Origin: Trachelipus rathkii
Lineage: Eukaryota; Arthropoda; Malacostraca; Isopoda; Trachelipodidae
Direction: 5' to 3'
Assembly: GCA_015478945.1 (NCBI GenBank)
Contig: JABUQX010097492.1
Span: 1 to 18,898 of the forward strand
Length of the DNA stretch: 18,898 nt
Part shown: in pieces, positions 7,856-17,703 of the stretch
Layout of the letters: every line of letters starts with the position of its first letter
Position numbering within the stretch: the first letter of the stretch is position 1
Notes under the pieces: generated by a model
Told to the model about the DNA's origin: nothing
Databases searched by the model: none
The model's input: only the letters and a program-made list of their open reading frames with translations
Position numbers and translations under genes: made by a program

Positions 7856-8921
7856 AAAAGTTAGAGAATGATTCCTTAGATACCATGATTTTAGACGAAC
7901 TCAAAAGGTTAGGATGAGAGTATATTTCGGGGACTTAAGTCGCAAGCCACAGATGTTGGTAAAGTCTATGAAAAGCCCACGGCTGCACAAATCCATTTAT
8001 AATTAACTCTTGCACGATAAAACAAAAATAAAAGTTATCTAAGAACAATCTGTTCTAAATAAAAATATTTTAATAAAATGGATTAGTGTAATTTAAAATG
8101 TAAAAAAGATAAAATCTATATCAAGATTCTAACATTTAATTAAATCCTAACACCAGAACAAGACTCCGAATTTTTTAAAAGTTATACTACTACTTAAACT
8201 TAAAAATGAACTTTCTAGTAACTAACACTAATTATAATTAAGAAACACTAAACCAATATAATAAAAAAACTCCAACCACCCAAATTAAAAACATAGATAA
8301 CACTGGCAAATCCTTCCACCATAAAAGCCAAAACTACAGAATGCATAATTATCATAGTGATAGTTTCACTTCAAATACGCTGGTGCCCTTAATTATGTAC
8401 AAGTTGTTAAATCAAAAGGAATTCGTAAGCGATGATTACTTTGATGATGTTATCTAATATTATGCACTCATTTACAGAGTAATCAGAAGGGACAGAAGTT
8501 TGACATAATTATGACCGGTTTAATTTTCGTTTAAATTTTTAAATTATACAAGGATTGTGAAATAAAAGACGCCATTTCGAGTATTTAGTGAACAATTTTA
8601 ATAAAAAATTCTTTAAAAAAATACAAAATCTAGATGCGTTACTAAACATGTTTTACAGAAAGTTTCTGGCAAATTATTACTCAAATTCATAACAATTCTC
8701 AAAGATAATTTAAAAATTAAGAAAATGTCCGGTTTAATTTTTGATCACAATCGGACAAAAAAAGAAGAAACTGACAAATGATTTCAAAAAAGGCAGAAAC
8801 TGACTGATGGGTTTTCCCTCAATGATTAATATACATTTGTCTATTGTAATCCCGGTTATATTTCTACTAAAAATTACATTGTAAGGGTATATCACTTAAA
8901 ATACAGGCAGTTTAAAAAAAT
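7856..8921. other. AT-rich intergenic sequence, nothing assigned
   Basis: No coding frame on either strand. About 8000-8345 is notably rich in A and poor in G on the plus strand. No tRNA or other RNA fold was recognised. The right end runs into the 3' end of the minus-strand gene. Confidence 0.5.
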
Positions 8922-8927
8922 TTTATT
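8922..8927 (-). terminator. AATAAA poly(A) signal of the minus-strand gene
   Basis: TTTATT on the plus strand is AATAAA on the minus strand. It lies about 102 bases downstream of the stop codon at 9029-9031, giving a short 3' UTR. Canonical signals are common by chance in AT-rich DNA, so support comes mainly from position. Confidence 0.5.
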
Positions 8928-9028
8928 AAAATTAAAACAAAATAGTTTGGGATACAGTTTGATGACTAGGCAGCAATGGAAAGCATTACCAAAAATATCA
9001 CAGCGCAGACAAATTAAGGTGGCTCTTG

Positions 9029-9157
9029 CTACAACTTCTTCACACCTTGTACAATTTTTTCAAAATCTGGCGTTATGAGAAACCTATCTTTAATGTGACC
9101 CAAAACACTCATGCTTCCTGTATTATTCTCGGAATCCACAGTAATGTTTACACAATC
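9029..9157 (-). CDS. Terminal coding exon of an unrecognised gene
   Basis: Read on the minus strand, a 3' splice site ttttttttaacag is followed at 9157 by 42 codons in the only frame without early stops, ending in TAG (9031-9029). The protein begins DCVNITVDSENNTGSMSVLG and ends in DRFLITPDFEKIVQGVKKL. It is mixed, mildly charged and soluble-looking, with no membrane segment and a helical, Lys-rich end. The other two frames stop within a few codons. Composition rises above the AT-rich flanks, as expected of a real exon. I do not recognise the family and assign no function. Upstream exons should lie to the right; the LINE relic copy B may sit in one of its introns. An AATAAA lies about 100 bases downstream. 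The gene converges on APTX. Confidence 0.6.
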   Translation of the reverse strand, partial: DCVNITVDSENNTGSMSVLGHIKDRFLITPDFEKIVQGVKKL

Positions 9158-9175
9158 CTGTTAAAAAAAATAAAT
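9158..9175 (-). promoter_or_regulatory. 3' splice site of the minus-strand gene
   Basis: On the minus strand, cttatttattttttttaacag gives a T-rich tract ending in CAG immediately before the open frame. It fits a metazoan acceptor well. Confidence 0.6.
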
Positions 9176-9689
9176 AAGTGATTAACGTGATACACTAAGA
9201 GTTTCATATATTTATTTACATTCTACCGCTGATGTAATGTTATTACAAAAAAAAAGAAAGCACACCGTGCTCAGAGGCTTTTAATACTTTGATACAGGAT
9301 CTTAGCAATATTCATTTTTAGCCTTACTCGACGTTCAACACCAGAAAAAAAAAGTTCCTTTATATAAAATTAAAAGAATATCGAAACCACTAAGTTAAGA
9401 AGGGAAGTCTTGACTCCAAATTTACCATATTGTAATTTAGGTCACAATGCTAGAAGGGGTATGAAAGCGGCCATCTTACAATTGTAAGCGTTAAGAGGTA
9501 CGTTTCCAAGTGGACGGATCGCGACTGCTTTAAAAATTGATGATATTCTGATAAACACAGGGAAAATTGAATTTTGCCGTCCAAATTATGTTTCCATTAA
9601 ATTAAGTATACATGAGATAATCTCTCTTTCACGCAACAGCGATCAAGATCTATATTCTTCCTAAATATCGATACAGATGGGGATAGACA
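9176..9689. other. Probable intron or upstream region of the minus-strand gene
   Basis: No second exon could be fixed. On the minus strand, 9477-9467 reads AAGATGGCCGC, close to the YY1/Pho-type site around some start codons. Its ATG opens ten codons before a stop. It is preceded by the perfect 14-bp palindrome CTTACAATTGTAAG. A donor-like GA|GTAAGG lies on the minus strand near 9329. None of this is enough to call an exon. Confidence 0.35.
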
Positions 9690-10667
9690 GAAATAAAATA
9701 ATAAGTAGAAGGCATGACGTAAGTCGAAATGAAAGCTCCACCCTCACTCCCTCATACCCATAAGTGCGAGCCCGTCACAACCAAAAAATCCACCACAGAG
9801 CGCGACGGACCCCCATCGTGATATCTCGTCAATGTCAAAGTTCATCTCCTGGGCTAGTCCTACAACGATGCCCCCTCACCAAACCCCCCGTATTTTACTA
9901 ATATTGTGCACCTTTCTCTCGGCTCATCCAATTCACATTCCTCTCCTTCAGACACTCCTTTACTGGCTCAAACAATCAACTTTTTCTTAGGTCTCCAAGT
10001 CGGTTGACTCCTGACACACTCAACTCAACTTTCCATATGACCAAAAATGACTACACCACATTTATTCTCTCATTCTTCACACCATACACTCCCTCATGCC
10101 ATTTCATTGTTAATCTTCCAATGATTTCTTATTACCTAACAGTTCTTTATGATTATCAAGCCGAAATAGAACTGCACCTTAGAATCTATAACCTCTTATT
10201 CCACACCCATTTCCGCTGCTAATACAATTACACCGGTAAGCAACGCATCAGCAAAACAATAGCGAAAACTCAAACTTGGTCCCTTTGCATTCACTAAGAT
10301 TTAATTGCACTCCAGCTAACCATTCACAACTTTACTAATACTCTGCATCATCCGACATCGGTTCCCTTGTATTCCAACATATACTCTAAATAATTTAAAC
10401 TCTTGATACTTATTCCAGTTGCCTGATGTATCAATAAAATTTTACAACTGCGAAACTTTCCTCGTCACTACCATAACCTAACTCTTAATCTACATTTACT
10501 TTCAAAGGCCATCCTTTTTAGCACACCCCTGTAACAAACTATTCTAAAATTCTCTCCAACTTCTCAAAGATTCGTGAACATAAAAACCCAAATCAATCCG
10601 CGTACAATACAGGGCACCCTCGCATCTCTTTTCATTCTCCAATCAGTCTAACACCTATTACCTTTAA

Positions 10668-11040
10668 AAAAAATCGCATATAAATATATTTCAGCTAATC
10701 TTTTTGGGCTTAAGTTGATATAAAAATTGTGTTTATAAGCAGTACGTATCTAGGAATTATACCAGCCAAATTTAAACAAATTTCGATGTATATATTTTTT
10801 TTTTCTTTAACAAATTTTGTCAATTTTTTTAAAATGATGCAAATTTGTGGGGTCAGCCAAAAACACTCGATTTTTCAAAATTTTTTAAAAAATAATAATA
10901 ACAAAATTAACAAACTCTAATAGGAAACAACTCGCTGGAATTAACATAATCAGTACCTAAAAGTGTCATAAAAAACAAAAAAAAAAACATGGTGTGGGAA
11001 AAATATGACCCAACGCGTAGGTTGACCGTATAATTTGTCT
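10668..11040. other. AT-rich segment interrupting LINE copy B
   Basis: Copy A runs directly from cacctattcctgc (about 1378) to cgaatctttcat (about 1406). Copy B has cacctattacct at about 10652 and its next match, aattctttcatcatc, near 11061. The extra sequence is AT-rich, with T-runs at 10795-10806 and an A-run at 10978-10988. I found no inverted repeats or coding frame in it. It appears to replace or displace the catalytic YADD region. Edges are approximate. Confidence 0.5.
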
Positions 11041-11290
11041 GCACCCGTAGTCGGAAGGCTAATTCTTTCATCATCCCATCTATATACAAATTAAATAGCC
11101 ATGGAGAACACATCCCTGTATCACCACTATTAATATTAAACAGTTCACTTTCCATTCCATTTATTGTTACAAAACCTTCACTTTCGACAAACCATTCAGA
11201 AGTCTACCACCAACACCTGCCACAGAGCTTTCCTATTAATCCTACCCATACGCCTGTTTTATGTCCATAAAACCTAAATAACAATATGTT
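10907..11290 (-). pseudogene. Reverse transcriptase relic in LINE copy B
   Basis: On the minus strand about 11274-11245 gives FMDIKQAYG, motif A (consensus FxDxxKAYD; the first Asp is kept, the last is Gly). After a short frameshift, NRKALWQVL follows. From 11155 the frame reads SELFNINSG, then CSPWLFNLYIDGMMKEL at about 11110-11060, motif B. The family pattern is 'SGVRQGCVxSPWLFNxYIDGVMxE'; here VRQG is altered and one residue is missing. The frame continues to 10907 but loses resemblance after about 11020, and the YADD box is not found, probably because the insertion at about 10668-11040 replaced it. The intact enzyme would copy the element's RNA into DNA at the target site. Clearly dead. 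Confidence 0.85.
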
Positions 11291-11526
11291 CTTTAAAAAA
11301 GATGAAATCAGAAATACCTTCTTCTATACAACACTACAGCCCCTCAACGCACTTTTTCAACCAAAATATCAGTCAAAAAATCAAGTCTCAATATGGAATA
11401 TAGTTCTCACATGTTCTTTATTTTCTTCTAATTGTGGTTGTGTATGTAAAAATTAAACAGTTGAGTAGCTCGGTGGAAAAAAAGGTTTCATAAAATCTCT
11501 AAATTTCTACAAAAAGGAACGGTTAT

Positions 11527-11530
<4 letters not shown>

Positions 11531-11556
<26 letters not shown>
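11531..11556. repeat. Poly(A) run of 26
   Basis: An uninterrupted run of 26 A, preceded by ggttatattt and followed by gaaattctc. It could be a retroposon tail in plus orientation or a slippage-grown homopolymer. No duplication of flanking sequence was recognised. Confidence 0.7.
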
Positions 11557-11558
<2 letters not shown>

Positions 11559-13380
11559 AATTCTCATCTGCTAATATTTGAATATCTTTTCTTGACACAG
11601 TTATAAAGAAAGAATTACGAGTGTAAACCATCGTTGCAAAATTATCAGTCAGAAAGGCAGAACGCCCTATAGTCTTTCCTCTTAAAAAATGTGATATGAA
11701 AGCTAATGAATAAATGTACTGACTTAGTGGGTTTTTGATAACTCTTCAATTTTAGTTTGGCATTCTGAATTATTTCCAAACCGTGAATTTTCCATCCTTT
11801 TACTGTTCGAAAGTAAATTTAATCCTGGGAAAGAGTAAGTTGATTTTTCCGAAGGAATTCATTGATACCTTAATGTTTTTCCCCAAGGCATAAAGACATC
11901 TTCCACACACAGCAGCATCAACCTCAACAGAGAGAAAAGTTCCATCTCAAAGAGGAATAATTCGATGGAAACTTCATTCTATATATATCCTATAATTATA
12001 GAGCAGAATACCACGGAAGAGGTCCATGTTAACAGCTGCTCGGTTGCAATGGGTTTGATACTCCATTTTTAAAGTGGTATCTGGTTTCCATTTACTCTAC
12101 TGATGCAAACAGAAATGTACATTGTAGTCCTCCATTTATGCTATGTTCGATGTATTAAATTTTCTAAGGTGTTGCTCAATTATTGTGGGATATGACTTTC
12201 TTTATATAGAATTGGACCCTATGGCTAGATTAAGTTAGTCAATATTCATCGGAAATAGAGAGGTTACTTCGGACTAGGGACGACCTGGTATTGCTTGTTT
12301 TTGTGCATCTTCTCGAGGATAAACAAGTGAATATCTTAATTTCCCAGTCATAAGCACAGAAATAAACCGAAGGAAATACAAATAACTTTCAATCATAACT
12401 TTTACTCCAGATTCCAAATGAGATATGTGAGAAAATTCTACAAGCTCGCACAATCACAAAATTGATTAAGGTAAGATAAATAAAATCAGTATACTTTATT
12501 AATGGAAAATTCCTTCGCGTCACCGACTAGCTAAAAAAACTTGTCACTTAACGAAACGTTAAATTTTTTTGCTTTAATACTATATTTTATCATTATAAAC
12601 CTTATGGTATAGAAAAGTTTATCAATATAGATGAAAATGAAAAACAAATGACAATTCTTTGGTAAAATATACATTTGCAACTATCATGACTAAAATTTTC
12701 TAGTTCAGCCGTGCTGCTTCTCTCAAATGTAATTTGAAGGTTCTAAAATACTTTTTAATGTTAATTGCGAGCCCAGTCGCTTAAAACGCAACGTTACTTT
12801 CAGCTACTAGTCCAAGCCTTCTCCAAATACTAAAAAATCTAAATATTTCATTCATGAATATAACTTGAAGTGAAGCAGGTTATCCTTATTAAGTACTTTA
12901 AAGTTACACTATATTACGTCTAATATTAAATAAACAGGTGTAGGATAGGGTGTGAAGAGTGGTAGAAAATATTTTAATTAATTTTTAATGAAAAATTTTG
13001 GTGCAAAAACTTTTTAAGCTTACTATGACTTTTTATACAGAGAGCTTACTCATATAGTAAGTCATGAAAATATGAGAAAAGTTATAACAACACTCATATG
13101 AGCATAATGAGCTATATGAGAAATTGATGCCCTATTATTATCAATTATTTTAATGATGAAAGCTTAAACGTTGCATCGGATCCAAAAATAATGTGGGAAA
13201 AAATAAAATGTCAAGATTTAGTATGCATCAAATTTTCAATATATTTGATTAATAGAAATGCTCATAAAATAAATCTATAAAGATAAAAATTTCAACTATG
13301 TAAATAATAAATGCTTTAATTTACAGCTTTCCGATCTGAGAAATCTATACACGGTTATATTATTGATTTAGTTTTTTAAT
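11557..13380. other. Unassigned sequence, no gene supported
   Basis: About 11560-12400 is of mixed composition. On the minus strand a 48-codon open stretch near 11790-11933 contains Cys-Gly-Arg-Cys and is followed by a donor-like AAG|GTATCA. It matches nothing I know and has no convincing acceptor. From 12480 to 13380 the sequence is AT-rich and featureless apart from small palindromes such as the one around 13040-13056. It may be intron of the minus-strand gene. Confidence 0.4.
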
Positions 13381-14960
13381 TATTAATATTATAATTGGTT
13401 ATTAAATTATTATTGATATGGGTATTGATTATTATTATTATTATTATGTTATTATTTACTATTTTATTATTATTGGATTATTATTAAATAGTTAATTGAT
13501 TAATATTATTATTTTATTCGATTAATTATATCCTATCCAGTAGTTTTGATTCATTATTACTATTATTATTTATTATTATTTTTATTATATTATTATTATT
13601 TATTTATTATTATTTGTTACTATTATTGTATTTATTCATTATTATTGACTATATTCATTATTAAGTTGGTGTATTATTATATCAATTATTGATTCATTAT
13701 TTTTTGTTATTGGGTCAAATATTATTATTCCTCTCTTTTTCTTAGTATCTGGTTTTTGGCGTTTAAGTTTAAAAAAAGTTTTTTTAATATGATTTTTTTT
13801 CATAAAATAATTACTGGACAATAATATAGCTTATTATTTATTATTTCATTGTTTAATATCTTATTTTTAATTACAGTAGTCAGTTAACAGCTAGAAAGTG
13901 AGGTCTGTTTATTATGCATAATTGATTATTGTATGTGGCGTTATTCTCATTGGATTACGTTGAATCTGGAGTGATTACCATGGCATTATTACGAATTTAT
14001 TATACACTATTATTATTACTTATTGATTTTGATTGTATCTAGTTAGTATTATTATTATCTATTATTTATTTATTATTATTATTTATTTATTATTATTCAT
14101 TTTATTATATTATTATTGTATTATTATTATTATATGTATTATATATCTTAATATTTGTTAAATTTGTTATATTATGTATTAATGTTAGATTATTTTCCTA
14201 TCATTATATTATATTATTATTATTATAATTGGGATTAGTTTATTTTATTGCGGACTATTATATATTTTTTTATTTTTAAAAAAAATATTAATTGATCATT
14301 ATAATTTTTATAACTGTTTATGAAAGTTTTCGTGGAATTAAAAATATCTAATTATGTTTTATATTAGATTATTTATTATCTATTATTATTATTATTAGTT
14401 ATTATTATCTATTATTATTATTATTATATATTATAATTCGTAATTTGAGGTTGTTTAAATTCATAATTATTCAAACTTGCAGATGTTGAGCTGCTAATAT
14501 GACCACGAATAATATCATTATGAAGTATATATATTTAATAATTATATATTATAATTATAGATTAGGATATAGTTGTTGGATTATTTTGAAATATTATATT
14601 ATTATTTATTTATTATTACTTGATTATTATTATTATTATTATTTATTATTATTATATATTATTATTCTTATTTATATTATTATTATGTATATTTATTATG
14701 GAATTATTATGGTATTATAATATTATTATTATTATTATCGATTATTATTAGTGGTTATCATATTATTGTCTTATTATTTATTATTATTCATTTATTAGTG
14801 TGAGAGTTATTATTATATTGATGTATTTAGGTTATTATAATATTATTATTTATTATTATTATTATTATTAATTATTATTATTAATTATTATTATTATTAT
14901 TATTAATATTATTATTATTATGATTATTATTATTATATTATTATTATTATTTTTTTTTTT
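13381..14960. repeat. Imperfect TTA/ATT trinucleotide microsatellite, about 1.6 kb
   Basis: Long runs of TTATTATTA with frequent TTTA and other interruptions, interspersed with short unique stretches (for example 13740-14000 and 14430-14500). The purest block is about 14590-14950. The plus-strand open frame inside (14499-14720) is composed almost only of Tyr, Ile and Leu and is a repeat artefact. Confidence 0.9.
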
Positions 14961-15034
14961 TTATTTTATTTATTTATTAAACTATCTATTTAAATCTATT
15001 TTTCTACAAAATGAGATTTTCTTTTTATTTCTGT

Positions 15035-15975
15035 TCTAATATATATATCCCTATATATATATATTTGTATTACTTACTATAATCATTACTTCATATTTTA
15101 ATATATAATGAGTATTTTATTATTATATATATATATATTATACTATTATTGAGTTATATCATTCGTATAGTGCTATATATATCATGAATTTATATAAGTT
15201 ATTTGGGTATTTTATTATATGAGTATTATATATATTTAATTATATATATTTGTGCGCACCGTTGAGTATATTATTATATATTATATTATTATATACTTTT
15301 ATATATAGTATTTTTTTTATAAATTATATATAATAATAGTATATATATTATATAGTATATATATATTATTTTTATATATTTTATATATAGGTATATTATA
15401 TATATATACGTATAATATAGATATATTTATATCTATATATTTATTATTATATATTTATATATTTATAGTGCAAATCATTATGAATGTATATATATTATTA
15501 TTTTATATATATATAATATATATATATATAGTATTATATATATGTATAGAGAGATGGTTATATAGCCTATATAATTATGGATTACATTATCTTTATAATA
15601 TAGTAATATATATATATATATATATATAGGTATATATGATTATCTATATAGTTTATATATATATATAGAGGTAATAAATATATATATTATTATATATAAT
15701 ATATAATATATATATATAGTATTATATATATACGTATATATATATAATCATATAGTAATATAGTATATATAGTATAGTATATATATATCTATATATTAGT
15801 ATATTATATTTATATATTATACTATACATATGATATATAGTATGATTATATTATATTATAGTATATATAGTATATATATATATATATATAGGGTATATGA
15901 GTGAGATATCTATATTATATATATTATATAGTATATATAGTATATATATATATGTATATATAATATTATATATAT

Positions 15976-16019
<44 letters not shown>

Positions 16020-16080
16020 TAGTATTATAGTATATGATATATATATATATATATATAATATATATATGTATATATAGTGT
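15035..16080. repeat. TA dinucleotide-rich microsatellite, about 1 kb
   Basis: Alternating TA/ATAT with interruptions such as GTAT, TATTAT and AGTAT. Perfect blocks are short, for example about 15979-16010. Because the sequence is nearly self-complementary, it can form hairpins or cruciforms and is prone to misassembly. The minus-strand frame across 15910-16113 is an artefact. Confidence 0.9.
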
Positions 16081-16448
16081 AGTGTAGGAGGTATATAGTA
16101 AATTGTTTTTCAAGTGCCAGTTGCGTTACAAAAGATAAAGTCTGCGGAGTCTACAGTTGTAGATATTTAATTTTATTGTGAACGTTCACTTAATTCTGAA
16201 AATAGTATTGTAATTTTTTTGTGAATTGAACACTTTATGATGATATGGATTAATAAACGCAAAATATAAAGCTATGTTTTCAATCTTTTTTTCGCCCCTT
16301 TTTGGTTATATTTATAAAAATCGTCCTCAAAAATAAAATCTTGAAGAAAATATGACATTTTTGCCTATGTTATTTATTCACCCTGACGATTGGGTTCTAT
16401 TCTGAGGTAAACTATGTCCTCAGTAGTAGGGGATGTATATTGCAGCAA
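16081..16448. other. Short unique spacer between TA and GACCTT repeats
   Basis: Non-repetitive AT-rich sequence. No coding frame, RNA gene or transposon terminus was recognised. Confidence 0.5.
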
Positions 16449-16575
16449 ATGACCGCGACCTTTTTTGACCTTTTCTGACCGCGACCTTTCTTGAGCTCGA
16501 GATTTTTACGCTGACCTTGACCTTTTTTGGCGTTTACCTTTTTGGCCTTGACCTTTTTTTCGACCAACCCTTTGT
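16449..16575 (+). repeat. Irregular GACCTTTT-based repeat cluster
   Basis: Recurring blocks such as gaccgcgacctttt, tgacctttt, gaccttgacctttttt and ggccttgacctttt, about eight occurrences in 130 bases with uneven spacing. On the minus strand TGACCTTGACCT reads AGGTCAAGGTCA, two nuclear-receptor half-sites containing TCAAGGTCA, the extended site for FTZ-F1/ERR-type receptors. A chance consequence of repeat growth is the simplest explanation. Confidence 0.7.
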
Positions 16576-16623
16576 CTTCATGGGTCAATTTTGGCCCAAA
16601 TTTTTACCTCCCTTGTCCTTTTA

Positions 16624-16793
16624 GGGGAGTCGATTTTTTTGAGAACCCTAATTTTTTGAGAACCCTAATTTTTTGAGAACCCTAATTTTTTGGCAACCCT
16701 AATTTTTTGAGAACCCTAATTTTTTGGGCCCCCTAATTTTTTGGCAACCCTAATTTTTTGGCCACCCCAATTTTTTCGGCAACCCTAATTTTT
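16624..16793 (+). repeat. 17-bp minisatellite, ten units in strict register
   Basis: Nine consecutive units of exactly 17 bases run from 16641 to 16793, after a poorer unit at 16624-16640. The commonest unit is GAGAACCCTAATTTTTT. Variants change the first three or four bases (gag, ggc, gggcc, cggc) or one base of the core (ccacccc), while length never changes. All positions were counted by hand. Confidence 0.95.
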
Positions 16794-16987
16794 GGCAATC
16801 CCTTTCGAAGAAGGGTTGCGCCAAACGTTGCGTCAGCAACCGTTGTAACGTATTGCCCCCTCGCGCCCTTATTTTTGCGCCCCTAAATTTTTTTCGGACC
16901 GTGGCCATTTTTGCCCACGGTGATTTTTGATCTTCATTTAGGGGCTTAGCCCTATTTTTTGATATTTCTGCCACACCTACACATGCC

Positions 16988-16991
<4 letters not shown>
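16794..16991. other. Spacer between the 17-bp array and the CA repeat
   Basis: Mixed sequence with local inverted repeats such as ggccattttt..., ccgtggcc/gcccacgg (about 16899-16921) and gggcttagccc (16943-16953). The minus-strand frame across this region and the CA repeat has no recognisable domain and starts within the CA repeat. Confidence 0.5.

Positions 16992-17049
<58 letters not shown>
16992..17049 (+). repeat. Perfect (CA)29 microsatellite
   Basis: Twenty-nine uninterrupted CA units, counted from 16992 to 17049, directly adjoining the TTAGG-type array. The lack of interruptions contrasts with the degenerate repeats on both sides. Confidence 0.97.
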
Positions 17050-17050
<1 letters not shown>

Positions 17051-17052
<2 letters not shown>

Positions 17053-17530
17053 CTAACCTAACTATACCTAACCTAACCTAACCACCTAACCTAACCTAAA
17101 CAAATACCTAACCTAACTTAACCTTACCTTAAACCTAACCCAACCTAACGCATAACCTAACCTAACTAACCTAACCTAACCTAACTAACCAACCTACACC
17201 TAACCTAACCTAACCTATCCTATACCAAGCCTAACTAACCTAAAACCAACCTAAGAACCTAGACCTAACTAACTAACCTAACGCACACCTACCTAGCCTA
17301 ACCTAACCTACACTAACCTACCTACCCACCCTAACCTAACCTAACCTAATCCAACTAAACCTAACCTACAACCTATCCTAACCTAGTCCTACACCTAACA
17401 CCTAGCCTTCAACCTAGCCTAACACCTACCACCTACACCTACACTAGCCTCACCCAGCCTTCACGCTACACCTACACCTAGACTCCACCCAACCTTCAGC
17501 TAGCGTGCACCCTATACCTAGCGCTACATG
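17051..17530. repeat. Interstitial telomere-type (TTAGG/CCTAA)n array, degenerate
   Basis: Repeated CCTAA units, which is TTAGG on the minus strand, the ancestral arthropod telomere repeat. Units are mostly intact from 17051 to about 17380, with frequent one-base losses (ctaactaacc) and insertions. Further right they decay into ACCTACACCTA-like sequence that fades out near 17530. Non-repeat sequence continues for more than 1.3 kb beyond, so in this assembly it is interstitial, not a chromosome end. Confidence 0.92.
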
Positions 17531-17703
17531 TGGCCCATACAACTTTGATGTTTAAAATTGTTGAACAGAATTTCAGCTTGAACCCTGCCAAAATACATGG
17601 GGGGGTTTTTTTTCAATTTTGAACCCACGCTAACGTTGATGGCTTTGATGGTTCCCAATCAACGAATAAGAAGTACCTAGGGATGTCTATTAGTGTTCTA
17701 AGA
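17531..17703. other. Spacer, no feature recognised
   Basis: Mixed sequence with a GGGGGGG-TTTTTTTT junction at 17601-17615. No reading frame with recognisable features. Confidence 0.5.

Larger units (their letters stand above)
9690..11400 (-). mobile_element. Non-LTR retrotransposon (LINE), copy B, 5'-truncated and decayed
   Basis: Minus orientation and collinear with copy A. The last parts of the element, from polymerase motif A to the 3' tail, are present. Nothing matching copy A 1760-3890 is visible beyond about 11400, so the 5' half is missing. Within it, about 10668-11040 is AT-rich sequence without a counterpart in copy A, presumably a later insertion. Downstream of the polymerase the minus strand shows decayed C-terminal blocks of this LINE type. 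LDNHKELLG is at about 10150 (family 'VQMDNLRGLLG'). VVIFGHMES is at 10054-10028 (family 'LRWFGHxER'). CLKERN is near 9950 (family 'CLKKRGLDVRQAR'). The limits are approximate and no target-site duplication was found. Confidence 0.82.

Noticed and set aside
8000..8345. Possible mitochondrial DNA insertion because of A-rich, G-poor sequence
   Set aside because: No mitochondrial gene or rRNA motif was recognised and no frame is open under the invertebrate mitochondrial code long enough to support it.
10004..10222. Plus-strand 72-codon open frame
   Set aside because: It lies antisense to the decayed C-terminal part of LINE copy B and has no recognisable features.
11790..11933. Minus-strand 48-codon open stretch with CGRC and a donor-like site
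   Set aside because: No matching acceptor and no family resemblance. Open stretches of this length are expected by chance.
13035..13120. Small hairpins (cttact...agtaag; tcatatga)
   Set aside because: Short stems of six to eight bases in AT-rich DNA are expected by chance, and no terminator or RNA gene context exists.
14499..14720. Tyr/Ile/Leu-rich open frame that looks like a membrane protein
   Set aside because: It is translation of TTA/TAT repeats; the hydrophobicity is a by-product of AT-only codons.
16624..16793. CRISPR-like regularly spaced repeats
   Set aside because: Units abut with no spacers, the period is only 17, and the context is eukaryotic. It is a minisatellite.
16641..16793. 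Vertebrate-type telomere repeat (AACCCTAA)
   Set aside because: The CCCTAA motif occurs once per 17-bp unit and is separated by T-runs, so it is not a telomeric array.
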